This document shows, in pieces, positions 1 through 7,285 of a stretch of DNA of 19,390 nt. Within the stretch, counting starts at the first letter, position 1, and each line of letters opens with the position of its first letter. The notes beneath the pieces are model-generated. The model was given only the letters and a program-made list of their open reading frames with translations, was not told the origin of the DNA and did not search any database. The position numbers were made by a program, and so were the translations under genes. Source of the stretch: CAZPRQ01 sp964589415 (GTDB lineage: Bacteria > Patescibacteriota > Doudnabacteria > UBA920); assembly GCA_964589415.1 (NCBI GenBank), contig CAZPRQ010000023.1:1-19390 (forward strand). Reading direction: 5' to 3'.

Positions 1-65
1 GAAATGGGTAAAAACTCCCCCAACCCCTGCACTGCCCCTAAAATTATTGCTTGTAATAGATCCAT
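1..65 (-). CDS. uppP: Undecaprenyl-diphosphatase UppP/BacA, N-terminal fragment
   Basis: Only the first 21 codons lie in the window; the gene runs off the left edge. Starting at ATG 65-63 the peptide is MDLLQAIILG-AVQGLGEFLPI. This matches the N-terminus of the BacA/UppP family, whose first conserved motif is (E/Q)GLTEFLP followed by serines. UppP is an integral membrane enzyme that converts undecaprenyl pyrophosphate to the monophosphate, recycling the lipid carrier for cell-wall synthesis. It lies downstream of a PAP2 phosphatase on the same strand, separated by 115 bp that contain a repeat cluster. Upstream of the ATG there is only a weak GAAG. The motif is diagnostic, but the catalytic half of the protein is not visible. 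Confidence 0.8.
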   Translation of the reverse strand, partial: MDLLQAIILGAVQGLGEFLPI

Positions 66-84
66 AATAGATTCTTCAATATTA

Positions 85-136
85 CTCTCCCCCTTGGGGG
101 AAGATGTCCCGATTTTATCGGGACAGAGAGGGTTAA
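85..136. repeat. Intergenic cluster of palindromic repeats
   Basis: The 115-bp gap between the PAP2 gene and uppP holds two adjacent palindromes. TCCCCC-TT-GGGGGA occupies 88-101. A 9-bp stem, TGTCCCGAT / ATCGGGACA with a TTT loop, occupies 105-125 and is followed by AGAGAGGGTT. No protein-coding potential is seen here. The G/C-rich arms and the GAGAGGGTT tail resemble the repeats near the DUF559 gene and in nfo. The hairpin could also end PAP2 transcription, but no long T-tract follows it on the minus strand. Confidence 0.6.
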
Positions 137-180
137 AAAAGTAAATACAAAACTTCTACACTACGAAGTATGAACATTTA

Positions 181-711
181 TTATTTTAATTTAAACAATT
201 TTACTATTATCAAACCGCACAGCCAACCTACAAGTGCCCCGCCCAAAATATCGGAAGGATAATGCACGCCCGCAACCACGCGGGACAGGCCTACTAAAAT
301 TGCAAGTACAATAACCAGCCATCCGACCGTTTTATTAAATTTCAGCAACACCACGCCTACTGCCAATATGGGGGCAGTGTGCCCGGAAGGAAAAGACGGC
401 TCTCCGCCTTTTAAAATTAGCTGGTTCACTCCGTCGTGCGCCAAATACGGCCGAGCGCGGACTATAAAAAATCTTATTATTTCCACCAATAGTAGCCGTG
501 CCGCCACTGCCGAAGCAACCAAGCTAAATATATATTTATTTAAATTTATATTGCGCCTATTTAGAATACCCCACACCAATAACCAAACCGGCAGTAAAAA
601 AGCCGCCCAATAGGCAAACACAATCACCAACGCGTCAAACCACGAGTTTTTTGACGCCAAGCCGTTTAAAAAACTAAACAGCTGGTAGTCTAAATTTAAA
701 AGCCAATTCAT
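181..711 (-). CDS. PAP2-family membrane phosphatase (BcrC/PgpB-like)
   Basis: This 176-residue integral membrane protein belongs to the type 2 phosphatidic acid phosphatase superfamily. The three motifs are present: R80-x6-R87-P88 (Arg replaces the usual Lys), P108-S109-G110-H111, and S143-R144-x5-H150-x3-D154. His111 and His150 are the expected catalytic pair. About five hydrophobic segments surround them. Members dephosphorylate undecaprenyl pyrophosphate (BcrC type) or other lipid phosphates. The adjacent uppP makes carrier-lipid recycling the most likely role, but the substrate cannot be read from sequence alone. The ATG at 711-709 follows the glyA stop codon after a single base, so the two genes are almost certainly cotranscribed and probably translationally coupled. 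No strong ribosome binding site is seen. Confidence 0.9.
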   Translation of the reverse strand: MNWLLNLDYQLFSFLNGLASKNSWFDALVIVFAYWAAFLLPVWLLVWGILNRRNINLNKYIFSLVASAVAARLLLVEIIRFFIVRARPYLAHDGVNQLILKGGEPSFPSGHTAPILAVGVVLLKFNKTVGWLVIVLAILVGLSRVVAGVHYPSDILGGALVGWLCGLIIVKLFKLK

Positions 712-712
712 T

Positions 713-1963
713 TTATTCTATTCCCGGCACCGGAAACTTTAAGGAAAATTCCCTCACCTGCCGCTTTATTTCCGCCAATTTTAACTCGTCCTCACGGCTT
801 TGCAAAGCCGCGTCCATTAATTCCGCCACTTTTACCATATCCGCCTCTTTGCAACCACGAGTAGTTAAAGCCGGCGTGCCTACGCGAATACCCGAAGGGT
901 CCAGGGGTTTTCTGGGATCAAACGGAATCATATTTTTATTTATGGAGATGCTCACGTGTTCCAGTGCTTTTTCCCCCTCTTTGCCGGTAATGTTCTTGCT
1001 GCCAAACAAATCTATAAGCATTAAATGATTGTCCGTACCGCCGGAAATTACGCGGTAGCCCTTACTTTGCAAAGCTAAGGCCAGGCCTCGCGCGTTTTTT
1101 ATAACTTGCTTGGAGTATTCCTGGAATTCCGGCTTTAATGCTTCGCCAAAACTTATGGCCTTGGCCGCGTTAATGTGGTCGTGCGGCCCGCCCTGGACTC
1201 CCGGGAAGACGGCCTTGTCTATGGCAGAAGCGAATTTTTCCTTGCACATTATTATGGCGCCCCTGGGGCCCCGCAAAGTTTTGTGCGTAGTGGTAGAGAC
1301 CACGTCAAAATACGGCACCGGGCTTTCCAATTGCTTGCCGGCTATAAGCCCTGCTATGTGGGCAATGTCCGCAAAAGTGTACGCGCCTATCTTGTCGGCA
1401 ATTTCCTTAAACCGTTTCCAATCCATATTTCTGGAATACGCGCTAAAACCCGCTAAAATCATTTTCGGTTTTTCCCTAAGCGCTATTTCTTCTACTTCAT
1501 CCATATCTATAATTTCGGTATCCTTGCGCGCGAAATAAGGAACAATGGTATAAAGTTTTCCGGAAAAATTTAAAGGATGACCGTGGGACAAATGCCCGCC
1601 CTGGTCCAGAGAAAATCCCAAAACTTTATCACCAGGGTTTAGCAATGCCATATACACTGCCATATTGGCGGGACTGCCGGAAAGCGGCTGGACGTTAATA
1701 TGCTCGGCGCCAAACAATTGCTTGGCGCGTTCAATTGCCAAATTTTCCGCCTGATCAATTATTTCGTTCCCACCATAATACCTTTTGCCCGGGTACCCTT
1801 CGGAATATTTATTGGTTAAAATGGACCCCATAGCTTCCAGCACTGCCTTGGATACGTAATTTTCCGAAGCAATAAGTTCCAAGCCTTCCTTTTGCCGTTG
1901 TTCTTCCCGCTTAATAATTTCATAAAGCTGAAAATCCTCAGCTTGAATGTTTGTGTAATTCAT
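713..1963 (-). CDS. glyA: Serine hydroxymethyltransferase
   Basis: This 416-residue cytoplasmic PLP enzyme interconverts serine and glycine while moving a one-carbon unit to tetrahydrofolate. Length is normal for the family (E. coli 417). The PLP lysine is Lys228 in the signature STTTHKTLRGPRG. Other conserved blocks are LIASENY (30-36), the NKYSEGYPGKRYYGG region (51-65), SGSPAN (95-100) and the SGIRVGTPALTTRG-type block near the C-terminus. The chosen ATG (1963-1961) lies only two bases from the scaffold gap, so its ribosome binding site cannot be examined. It gives a standard N-terminus. The gene reads directly into the PAP2 gene. No inserted repeat is seen, in contrast to several other genes of the window. 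Confidence 0.97.
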   Translation of the reverse strand: MNYTNIQAEDFQLYEIIKREEQRQKEGLELIASENYVSKAVLEAMGSILTNKYSEGYPGKRYYGGNEIIDQAENLAIERAKQLFGAEHINVQPLSGSPANMAVYMALLNPGDKVLGFSLDQGGHLSHGHPLNFSGKLYTIVPYFARKDTEIIDMDEVEEIALREKPKMILAGFSAYSRNMDWKRFKEIADKIGAYTFADIAHIAGLIAGKQLESPVPYFDVVSTTTHKTLRGPRGAIIMCKEKFASAIDKAVFPGVQGGPHDHINAAKAISFGEALKPEFQEYSKQVIKNARGLALALQSKGYRVISGGTDNHLMLIDLFGSKNITGKEGEKALEHVSISINKNMIPFDPRKPLDPSGIRVGTPALTTRGCKEADMVKVAELMDAALQSREDELKLAEIKRQVREFSLKFPVPGIE

Positions 1964-1965
1964 AT

Positions 1966-2065
1966 NNNNNNNNNNNNNNNNNNNNNNNNNNNNNNNNNNN
2001 NNNNNNNNNNNNNNNNNNNNNNNNNNNNNNNNNNNNNNNNNNNNNNNNNNNNNNNNNNNNNNNNN
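1966..2065. other. Scaffold gap (100 N)
   Basis: Exactly 100 unknown bases, the conventional placeholder for a gap of unknown size. It removes the 3' end of the MFS gene and the region upstream of glyA. Any ORF that runs through it is an artefact. Confidence 0.99.
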
Positions 2066-3129
2066 CCGGCAAAACAGGCTGTTAACTTGCCTACGGCCAA
2101 GCTTTGTTCAAAAAATACAATATACGGCACCACATGTGTCTCCTCCGCCTTAATATAAGTAGCCGTACTTATGGGGATTATGGACATTTCCTTACTGGTG
2201 CGAGCCAGGGAGTCCATAAAAAAGGTGCTCCAAAAACTGGTGGCCACAAACCGGCCAAGCCACACCAAGGCCGAGAAAAACGCGCCAATCTTAATAAGCA
2301 CATGCTTGCTGTACTGGTCGGCAACCTTCCCGACTATAAGAGCTAGTCCGGCAGCGGCCAGACTGGCCACTGTGGCTAAGAGCCCCGCAGTCTCATAATT
2401 TTTTACCACAATAAATATATATATTGGCCAAATATTAAGGCCGAACATTTCTTCCCCGAAACCCAAATACCCAAATGCTTTTTTTGGAAATTGCCTATAC
2501 AAATCAAGCGTCTGCCTATAGGCGTACTCCTTGGGCGTAAATATTTCTTTGTGCTTAAACAATGGATATAGGCTTAAACAATATATTAGGGCGGTTACTA
2601 TGAACGTGGCAGTAAAGCCCGCGTGCTGGGAAATAACCCCCGCAATGAGCGGACCGGCAATAAGCGTAAGGCTAATAAGCGAATACACTACGCCGAATTC
2701 GCGACCCACCTGTCCCTCGTCGCTGTAGCGGGCAATAAGCGAGTGGTACCCGGGCCAGTAAAAACTTTTAGACAATCCATAAGCCACCGCGCCAATGTAA
2801 GCCAGCCCGCTGCTTTGCTGAGAGCTAATTAGTATAAGCCAATATAAAATATGAAACGGGATGCTTATGGCAATGCTGTGCTTATAGCCATAGGCGCTGG
2901 CGACTTTGCCGCCCAGGGGAATACAAACTATGTACACTCCATAAACAATGGCGGTAAACAGCAATACTTCATTTATGCTAAACCCAAGTACCGCGTACAG
3001 AAAAATAGGCTCAAACAACGCCATCATGGAAAGCGCCAGATTGGCAATGGCGGAATGCGCGTATATTTCGCCAATTTCTTCTCGAATTTTCCTGGTAAAA
3101 TAATGCGGAAAATGGAATGTCGTAAACAT
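2066..3129 (-). CDS. Major facilitator superfamily transporter, 3' end lost in gap
   Basis: About 354 residues are visible before the gap; an MFS protein of roughly 400 residues is expected, so only the last helix or so is missing. About eleven hydrophobic segments are present. A motif-A-like loop occurs after helix 2 (GGKVASAYGYKHS) and a similar VGKVADQYSKH sequence occurs in the second half, the internal duplication typical of MFS. A charged loop near residues 190-215 joins the halves. The substrate cannot be assigned; the fold resembles uncharacterised drug or metabolite efflux members. ATG 3129-3127 is preceded by A/T-rich DNA without a Shine-Dalgarno sequence. The gene diverges from the small plus-strand gene at 3211. 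Confidence 0.85.
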
Positions 3130-3162
3130 AATTAAAGAATAATTTTTATTAAAGTCTAAAGC

Positions 3163-3191
3163 TTGACAATACCCGTAAAATAAGTCATCGT
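3163..3191 (+). promoter_or_regulatory. Possible promoter of the 82-aa gene
   Basis: A perfect -35 hexamer TTGACA is at 3163-3168. No good -10 lies 16-18 bp further on: CATCGT at 3186 is poor and TAAAAT at 3176-3181 is too close. The same bases read TTGTCA on the minus strand, which could serve the divergent MFS gene. Treat as tentative. Confidence 0.35.
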
Positions 3192-3210
3192 GCAGCTAAA
3201 GGGGGGCTTT

Positions 3211-3459
3211 ATGCACCACCAAAGTCTGTGGAAGTTCCTCCATGATTTGGAGCAACAGACGGCAAAGGTCGGCGAAGTAGATGAAATTTATAGGCTAATT
3301 GAGCAAGCACCCAACCAAGTGGCCGCGGCATTGAGTCTTGCTCGTAAGGCTTATGTTGAACTACAACATGAACGTTTGAGACACGTCTTATTCGTTCTAA
3401 CAAACCGACTCGGGGTCAAGTATCCCGACATTGTCAGATTTATAAAGGACAGCAACTGA
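3211..3459 (+). CDS. Small hypothetical protein (82 aa), plus strand
   Basis: I do not recognise this protein. It begins MHHQSLWKFL and is mostly helix-forming, with a leucine- and charge-rich middle and no membrane segment or signal peptide. The ATG at 3211 is chosen over an in-frame GTG at 3190 because a very strong ribosome binding site (AAAGGGGGG) sits at the right distance just upstream. A UUCG-loop terminator starts in the stop codon. It is one of only two plus-strand genes in the window, the other being at 6030, and both share the AAAGGGGG leader and a personal terminator. It converges on leuS, with only 19 bp between the two stop codons. It is probably a real, independently expressed gene; function unknown. 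Confidence 0.75.
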   Translation: MHHQSLWKFLHDLEQQTAKVGEVDEIYRLIEQAPNQVAAALSLARKAYVELQHERLRHVLFVLTNRLGVKYPDIVRFIKDSN

Positions 3460-3480
3460 TGGCTTCGGCCATCTTTTTTT
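3458..3480 (+). terminator. Intrinsic terminator with UUCG tetraloop
   Basis: The stem is GATGGC / GCCATC with a TTCG loop, followed by seven T (3474-3480). The left arm starts inside the TGA stop of the 82-aa gene. The T-tract overlaps the TAA stop codon of the convergent leuS gene. On the minus strand the stem lacks a T-tract, so it acts mainly for the plus-strand gene. Confidence 0.9.
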
Positions 3481-5944
3481 ATATTACAAAATTAATTATC
3501 CTGTTTAGAACATAAATCGTACGCTTTATGGTCTGTCCTGCCATAATTAATTTTAATGCTTCCAACTCCATGGCTATTGCCTTTACTGCATTTTCTTTGC
3601 TGTTTGCCGGCATGAAAATTTTTCCTTTTGTCTTACCGTTAACCTGAATTATAATTTCCACTTCTGTTTCCGCCACTAAGCTCTCGTCATACTCCGGCCA
3701 CTTTTCTAATTGGAGTAATTTGCCTGCCTGCCTATAAGGCAGGATAATCTGCTGATTAAGCTCTTCGGCAATATGCGGAGCAAAAGGGTAAAGCAAAATT
3801 AAAAATGTTTTTATGAATTGGGAATTAACAGCTTCTTCTTTTACTTCATTATGAAATTCCATAAACGCGGAAACAGAGGTATTGAACCTGAAATTTTCTA
3901 TGTCTTCGGTGATTTTTTTTATTAGCCTATGCAGCGCCCTCTGTGCCTTTTCAGATGCCTGCCTTTTTGTCTTCAATCTTAAATCTTCAATCTTAAATCT
4001 TTGAATCCACTCGTAGACTCTATCCAAAAACCTTTTTACCCCCACCACGCCTTTGTCACTAAACGCCACCATGGCCTCGTGCGGGCCTAAAAACAATTCA
4101 TACATTCTTAAAGTATCCGCGCCGTGGCTTTTTACCACCGCCTGAGGATCAACCACGTTGCCGCGGGATTTGGACATTTTTTCGCCGTCGGGCCCCAAAA
4201 TAATTCCATGGGGTTTTCGCATTTTATAAGGCTCGCTTTGCGCAACCAATCCCTGGTCAAACAAAAACTGGTTCCAAAACCGGCTATAAAGCAAATGCAA
4301 GGTGGTGTGCTCCATGCCGCCGAAATAAATATCTACTGGCGTCCAATATTTTTGCTTTTTTATGTCGGCAAATTTTTTGGAATTTTTAGAATCAGCATAC
4401 CTTAGCCAGTACCAAGAAGAGCCAGCCCATTGCGGCATGGTGTTGGTTTCGCGTTTGGCAGGACTCTTGCATTTTGGACATTTGGTATTTACCCATTTGG
4501 TTATGGCGGCCAAAGGCGACTCGCCCGTACCGGTCGGCTCGTATTTTTTTACATTCGGCAATTTTACCGGCAGGTCTTTTTCCGGCACCGGCACTATACC
4601 GCAAGTCACGCAATGCACAAGCGGAATAGGCTCGCCCCAGTACCTTTGCCTGGAAAATACCCAATCGCGAAGTTTATAGTTCACTACCCGCTTGCCATAA
4701 CCTTGCGCCTCCATATAATCCATAATCTTTTCCGTGGCATCGTGAATGTTAAGGCCGTTTAAAAATTCGGAATTAACCATAGTCCCCTCCTCTTCCTGAA
4801 CTTTTGTGATAGATGTAATAGGCGCGGTGTCTCCCGCGTCCTTCTGCACAACTCTTTTTATTTCCAAATTGAATTCTTGGGCAAACTCAAAGTCGCGCTT
4901 GTCGTGCCCGGGCACGCCCACAACCGCGCCTGTACCCACGTTGCCTAAAACATAATCAGCCACGTACAATGGCATTCTGTAATTGGTTAACTGGTTTACA
5001 CAATAGAGTCCGGTAAAAACGCCGGTTTTTTTCCGGTTTTCGGCGGTTCTTAATTCTTCCGCTTCGCTTGAGGCTGTTTGTTTATACTTTTCTACTTCCT
5101 GCCACTTTTTAGTGTCGATGTCTAAAATATTCCTATCCTGCAGCAGCGGATGTTCTGGACCAATTACGACAAATGTAGCCCCAAAATTCGTGTCCGGCCG
5201 GGTGGTAAAACACTCTACTTTTACTTTTCTATTTTCTATCTCATAGCTAATGTTTATACCGGTCTTTTTTCCAATCCAATTTTCTTGCTGTAATTTAACA
5301 GCGCTCGGCCATTTGTCTAAAGTCTTCAGGCCTTCTAAAAGTTTTTCCGCATACGCTGTAATTTTTAAATACCACTGGCGCAGTTCCTTTTTTTCCACCA
5401 CTGCGCCGCAGCGTTCGCACTTGCCGTCTATGACTTCTTCGTTTGCCAAACCTGTCTTGTCTTTGGGGCACCAGTTAATAAGCCCCGTGGCTTCATATGC
5501 CAAACCTTTTTTAAAAAATTGCAAAAACAGCCACTGGGTCCATTTGTAGTAGCTTGGGTCAGTGGTGTTAATCTCACGGCTCCAGTCAAAGGAAAGGCCC
5601 CAGGAGAGCATTTGTTTTTTTGCGTTCTTGATGTTTTGCGCTGTGGTAATGGACGGATGCACGCCCATTTTAATGGCGTAATTTTCCGCGGGCAGTCCAA
5701 AAGCGTCCCAGCCCATTGGAAACAGCACTTCAAAACCTTTTAAGCGATGATAGCGCGCGTAAACATCGGCCGCCACATACGGCCGCAAATGCCCCATATG
5801 AAGCCCAGCGCCCGAAGGATACGGGAACTCCACTAAGACAAACTTTTTTGGCTTTTTGCTAAAATCCTTTGAGCGGAAAGGATTTTTTTTCAGCCAATAT
5901 CCCTGCCAGCGCTTTTCAATTTCTAATGGATTATATTTTTTCAT
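3479..5944 (-). CDS. leuS: Leucyl-tRNA synthetase
   Basis: This 821-residue class I aminoacyl-tRNA synthetase charges tRNA-Leu. The HIGH motif appears as HMGH (49-52) and KMSKS at 589-593. A CP1 editing domain is present, with the TTRPDT threonine-rich loop (247-252) and the conserved aspartate of VPGHD (Asp348), so post-transfer editing should be intact. Two CxxC pairs occur, near 159-179 and 489-492. Two short repeats are embedded in the reading frame: a heptamer array encoding about residues 650-658 and a palindrome encoding about 734-740, both in the helical C-terminal part. ATG 5944-5942 gives the expected MKKYNP start and has no Shine-Dalgarno sequence. The leader overlaps the promoter of the divergent small gene at 6030. 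Confidence 0.97.
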   Translation of the reverse strand: MKKYNPLEIEKRWQGYWLKKNPFRSKDFSKKPKKFVLVEFPYPSGAGLHMGHLRPYVAADVYARYHRLKGFEVLFPMGWDAFGLPAENYAIKMGVHPSITTAQNIKNAKKQMLSWGLSFDWSREINTTDPSYYKWTQWLFLQFFKKGLAYEATGLINWCPKDKTGLANEEVIDGKCERCGAVVEKKELRQWYLKITAYAEKLLEGLKTLDKWPSAVKLQQENWIGKKTGINISYEIENRKVKVECFTTRPDTNFGATFVVIGPEHPLLQDRNILDIDTKKWQEVEKYKQTASSEAEELRTAENRKKTGVFTGLYCVNQLTNYRMPLYVADYVLGNVGTGAVVGVPGHDKRDFEFAQEFNLEIKRVVQKDAGDTAPITSITKVQEEEGTMVNSEFLNGLNIHDATEKIMDYMEAQGYGKRVVNYKLRDWVFSRQRYWGEPIPLVHCVTCGIVPVPEKDLPVKLPNVKKYEPTGTGESPLAAITKWVNTKCPKCKSPAKRETNTMPQWAGSSWYWLRYADSKNSKKFADIKKQKYWTPVDIYFGGMEHTTLHLLYSRFWNQFLFDQGLVAQSEPYKMRKPHGIILGPDGEKMSKSRGNVVDPQAVVKSHGADTLRMYELFLGPHEAMVAFSDKGVVGVKRFLDRVYEWIQRFKIEDLRLKTKRQASEKAQRALHRLIKKITEDIENFRFNTSVSAFMEFHNEVKEEAVNSQFIKTFLILLYPFAPHIAEELNQQIILPYRQAGKLLQLEKWPEYDESLVAETEVEIIIQVNGKTKGKIFMPANSKENAVKAIAMELEALKLIMAGQTIKRTIYVLNRIINFVI
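3727..3743. repeat. In-frame palindrome within leuS
   Basis: CCTGCCT / AGGCAGG arms with an ATA loop. It adds the peptide PYRQAGK to the LeuRS C-terminal region, between the conserved FAPHIAEEL block and the KWPEYDE block, where length varies in the family. Confidence 0.6.
3971..3998. repeat. In-frame heptamer array within leuS
   Basis: Four 7-bp units, CTTCAAT-CTTAAAT repeated twice, form an exact 14-bp tandem duplication. A degenerate fifth unit, CTTTGAA, follows. It encodes the charged peptide KIEDLRLKTK in a surface helix region of LeuRS just after the catalytic core. Confidence 0.75.
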
Positions 5945-5948
5945 ACGT

Positions 5949-5977
5949 TTGACAAATTTTTACTTCAGCATAATAAT
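5949..5977 (+). promoter_or_regulatory. Promoter of the 92-aa gene
   Basis: Perfect -35 TTGACA at 5949-5954. After a 16-17 bp spacer comes TAATAAT at 5971-5977 as the -10. It is followed by a leader of about 45 bp containing AAAGGGGG before ATG 6030. The -35 begins five bases from the leuS start codon on the other strand, so leuS transcription must start within or beyond this promoter. Confidence 0.7.
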
Positions 5978-6029
5978 ACTATTTCTCAGCCATTCTTATA
6001 AAAGTTCGCGAAGTTCAAAGGGGGATACC

Positions 6030-6308
6030 ATGGACGATCGACTCAAAGAGTTGATGCAGGAACTTGGCAATGCCATAAATGAGTCGCTTTCCGACTCCGA
6101 CCGTATTGCCGCGGCAATTGGCGAAATTAAACGCGCCGGTTACGACGTGTTTCTCGTTCTCGAAGCCACCATTGGCTTTAACAAACGGGACGAGTCGGAT
6201 GAAGACGATCAAGCCGGAGATAGTGAAAGCCAGGATTCCACCGACAAGAATTTGTGGTCACGCCAAGACACAAAATTACTCAAGAAGTTCGGTATTAGAC
6301 TCGACTAG
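6030..6308 (+). CDS. Small acidic hypothetical protein (92 aa), plus strand
   Basis: The N-terminal half is an amphipathic helical region beginning MDDRLKELMQELGNAI. It contains a GYDVFLVLEATIGF hydrophobic stretch around residues 37-50. A very acidic, Ser/Asp-rich linker (about 53-70) and a basic tail ending KKFGIRLD follow. No membrane helix or signal peptide is evident. I cannot name a family. The ATG at 6030 is preferred to the longer frame beginning at 5856 because a strong AAAGGGGG ribosome binding site lies seven bases upstream and because the longer frame would cross the promoter and leuS. It has its own promoter and terminator, like the other plus-strand small gene. It diverges from leuS and converges on tatD. 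Confidence 0.78.
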   Translation: MDDRLKELMQELGNAINESLSDSDRIAAAIGEIKRAGYDVFLVLEATIGFNKRDESDEDDQAGDSESQDSTDKNLWSRQDTKLLKKFGIRLD

Positions 6309-6331
6309 TAACCGGGAGATCAACCATTCCC

Positions 6332-6359
6332 GCGGGTGCTGAAAGTGCCCGCTTTTTTT
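6332..6359 (+). terminator. Intrinsic terminator after the 92-aa gene
   Basis: Eight-bp stem GCGGGTGC / GTGCCCGC (two G-U pairs), loop TGAAA, then seven T (6353-6359). On the opposite strand there is no T-tract, so it serves the plus-strand gene. Confidence 0.85.
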
Positions 6360-6373
6360 ATTTACTTTATATA

Positions 6374-7243
6374 TTAAATATTAAACAGCTTCCTGGTATT
6401 GGCTTCGGTAAATTTTTCCACTTCTTCCAAAGGCAGTCGCAACAATTGGCTTACTTTTTCCGCCACATGCTTAACGTAGAGGGGCTCATTGCGCTTGCCG
6501 CGGTGCGGTACGGGAGTTAAATACGGACAGTCAGTTTCCAAAACAAACCTTTCCAGCGGAGTACTTTTTAGCAATGCTTCCATATTGCCGGTTTTATCGA
6601 ATGTAAGTATGCCATTGTAAGAAACATACCCGCCAAGGTCAAAAAACTTCTTTAAGACTTCCGGGCTGCCTGTATAACCATGAAGCACAAAACGCGCGCC
6701 GGATTCTGAATTTACATTTAAAGATTTGAGAATTTCAAAAATATCCAATCCCGCGTCGTCCGTACTCTTGGTAGATCTGGAATGAATGACTAATGTTTTA
6801 TTTAGTTCCTTTGCTAACTTTATTTGCGCTATAAACGCGTCCTTTTGCCTTTGTTTTATTTCCTCATAATTCATACTTCCTGATTCATGATTCGGTTCCG
6901 CCGGCAAACGATAATAGTCCAGCCCACACTCCCCAATCCCCACTACCTTGGGATTTTGCGCCAACAATCCGTACACTTCGACGTTAAATACTTCCTCACG
7001 AGTTTTAAAATGCGTTTCTTCTTCATCTACATACTGCGAATGCGTATGCTCCGGATGCAAACCCACTACCGCGTATACTCTTGCGTCAAACTGGCCGGCT
7101 AACTCCACTGCTTGCCGAGAGGTGTCTATTTGTGAGCCCACATTTATTACATTTACCCCGCTTGCTAAAGACCGCCGAATGACTTCTTCAGCATCGGTTT
7201 CGTAAGCCTTAAAATTTACATGCGCGTGAGTGTCGAAAAACAT
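6374..7243 (-). CDS. tatD: TatD-family metal-dependent hydrolase/deoxyribonuclease
   Basis: This protein of 289 residues belongs to the TatD branch of the amidohydrolase TIM barrels, which have 3'-5' DNase activity and are linked to DNA repair and quality control. All metal ligands are present: His6 and His8 (DTHAH), Glu105 (GECGLDYY), His154 (VIHSR), His188 (LHGYTG) and Asp238 (ETDCPYLTP). I start at ATG 7243, giving the family-standard MFFDTHAH, rather than the in-frame GTG at 7258. Neither has a good ribosome binding site. About ten residues (117-126, NHESG-rich) after the GECGLDYY motif are encoded by a heptamer repeat. It follows metG by 42 bp on the same strand, a conserved pairing in bacteria. 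Confidence 0.94.
   Translation of the reverse strand: MFFDTHAHVNFKAYETDAEEVIRRSLASGVNVINVGSQIDTSRQAVELAGQFDARVYAVVGLHPEHTHSQYVDEEETHFKTREEVFNVEVYGLLAQNPKVVGIGECGLDYYRLPAEPNHESGSMNYEEIKQRQKDAFIAQIKLAKELNKTLVIHSRSTKSTDDAGLDIFEILKSLNVNSESGARFVLHGYTGSPEVLKKFFDLGGYVSYNGILTFDKTGNMEALLKSTPLERFVLETDCPYLTPVPHRGKRNEPLYVKHVAEKVSQLLRLPLEEVEKFTEANTRKLFNI
6867..6894. repeat. In-frame heptamer array within tatD
   Basis: Four related 7-bp units: TAATTCA, TACTTCC, TGATTCA, TGATTCG. They encode an NHESGSMNY-type peptide at about residues 117-126, between two conserved TatD motifs, where a surface loop is expected. Confidence 0.6.
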
Positions 7244-7282
7244 AGATCGCAGATACACAAATTAAAAATGATTACACAGATA
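7244..7282. repeat. ATCTGTG-type repeat between metG and tatD
   Basis: On the minus strand this 42-bp spacer reads ATCTGTGTAATC, then an A/T stretch, then TGTGTATCTGCGATC. It looks like degenerate copies of an ATCTGTG unit also seen at 12489-12607 and, as ATCCGTG, inside the M24 gene. It holds no gene and replaces any ribosome binding site tatD might have had. Confidence 0.4.
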
Positions 7283-7285
7283 TAA

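Noticed and set aside
1110..1538. Plus-strand ORF opposite glyA (and similar ORFs opposite leuS, tgt and metG)
   Set aside because: These are antisense shadows of strongly conserved genes, without ribosome binding sites or recognisable sequence.
1960..2158. Open reading frames running through the N block on either strand
   Set aside because: They depend on unknown bases; the MFS gene is real but its end cannot be placed, and the plus-strand frame is an artefact.
5856..6029. Longer 150-residue version of the plus-strand gene starting at 5856
   Set aside because: It would cross the leuS start and the TTGACA promoter. The strong ribosome binding site points to ATG 6030.
7244..7258. GTG start five codons upstream for tatD
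   Set aside because: The family starts at MxxDTHxH. The upstream codons come from repeat-like DNA and have no better ribosome binding site.
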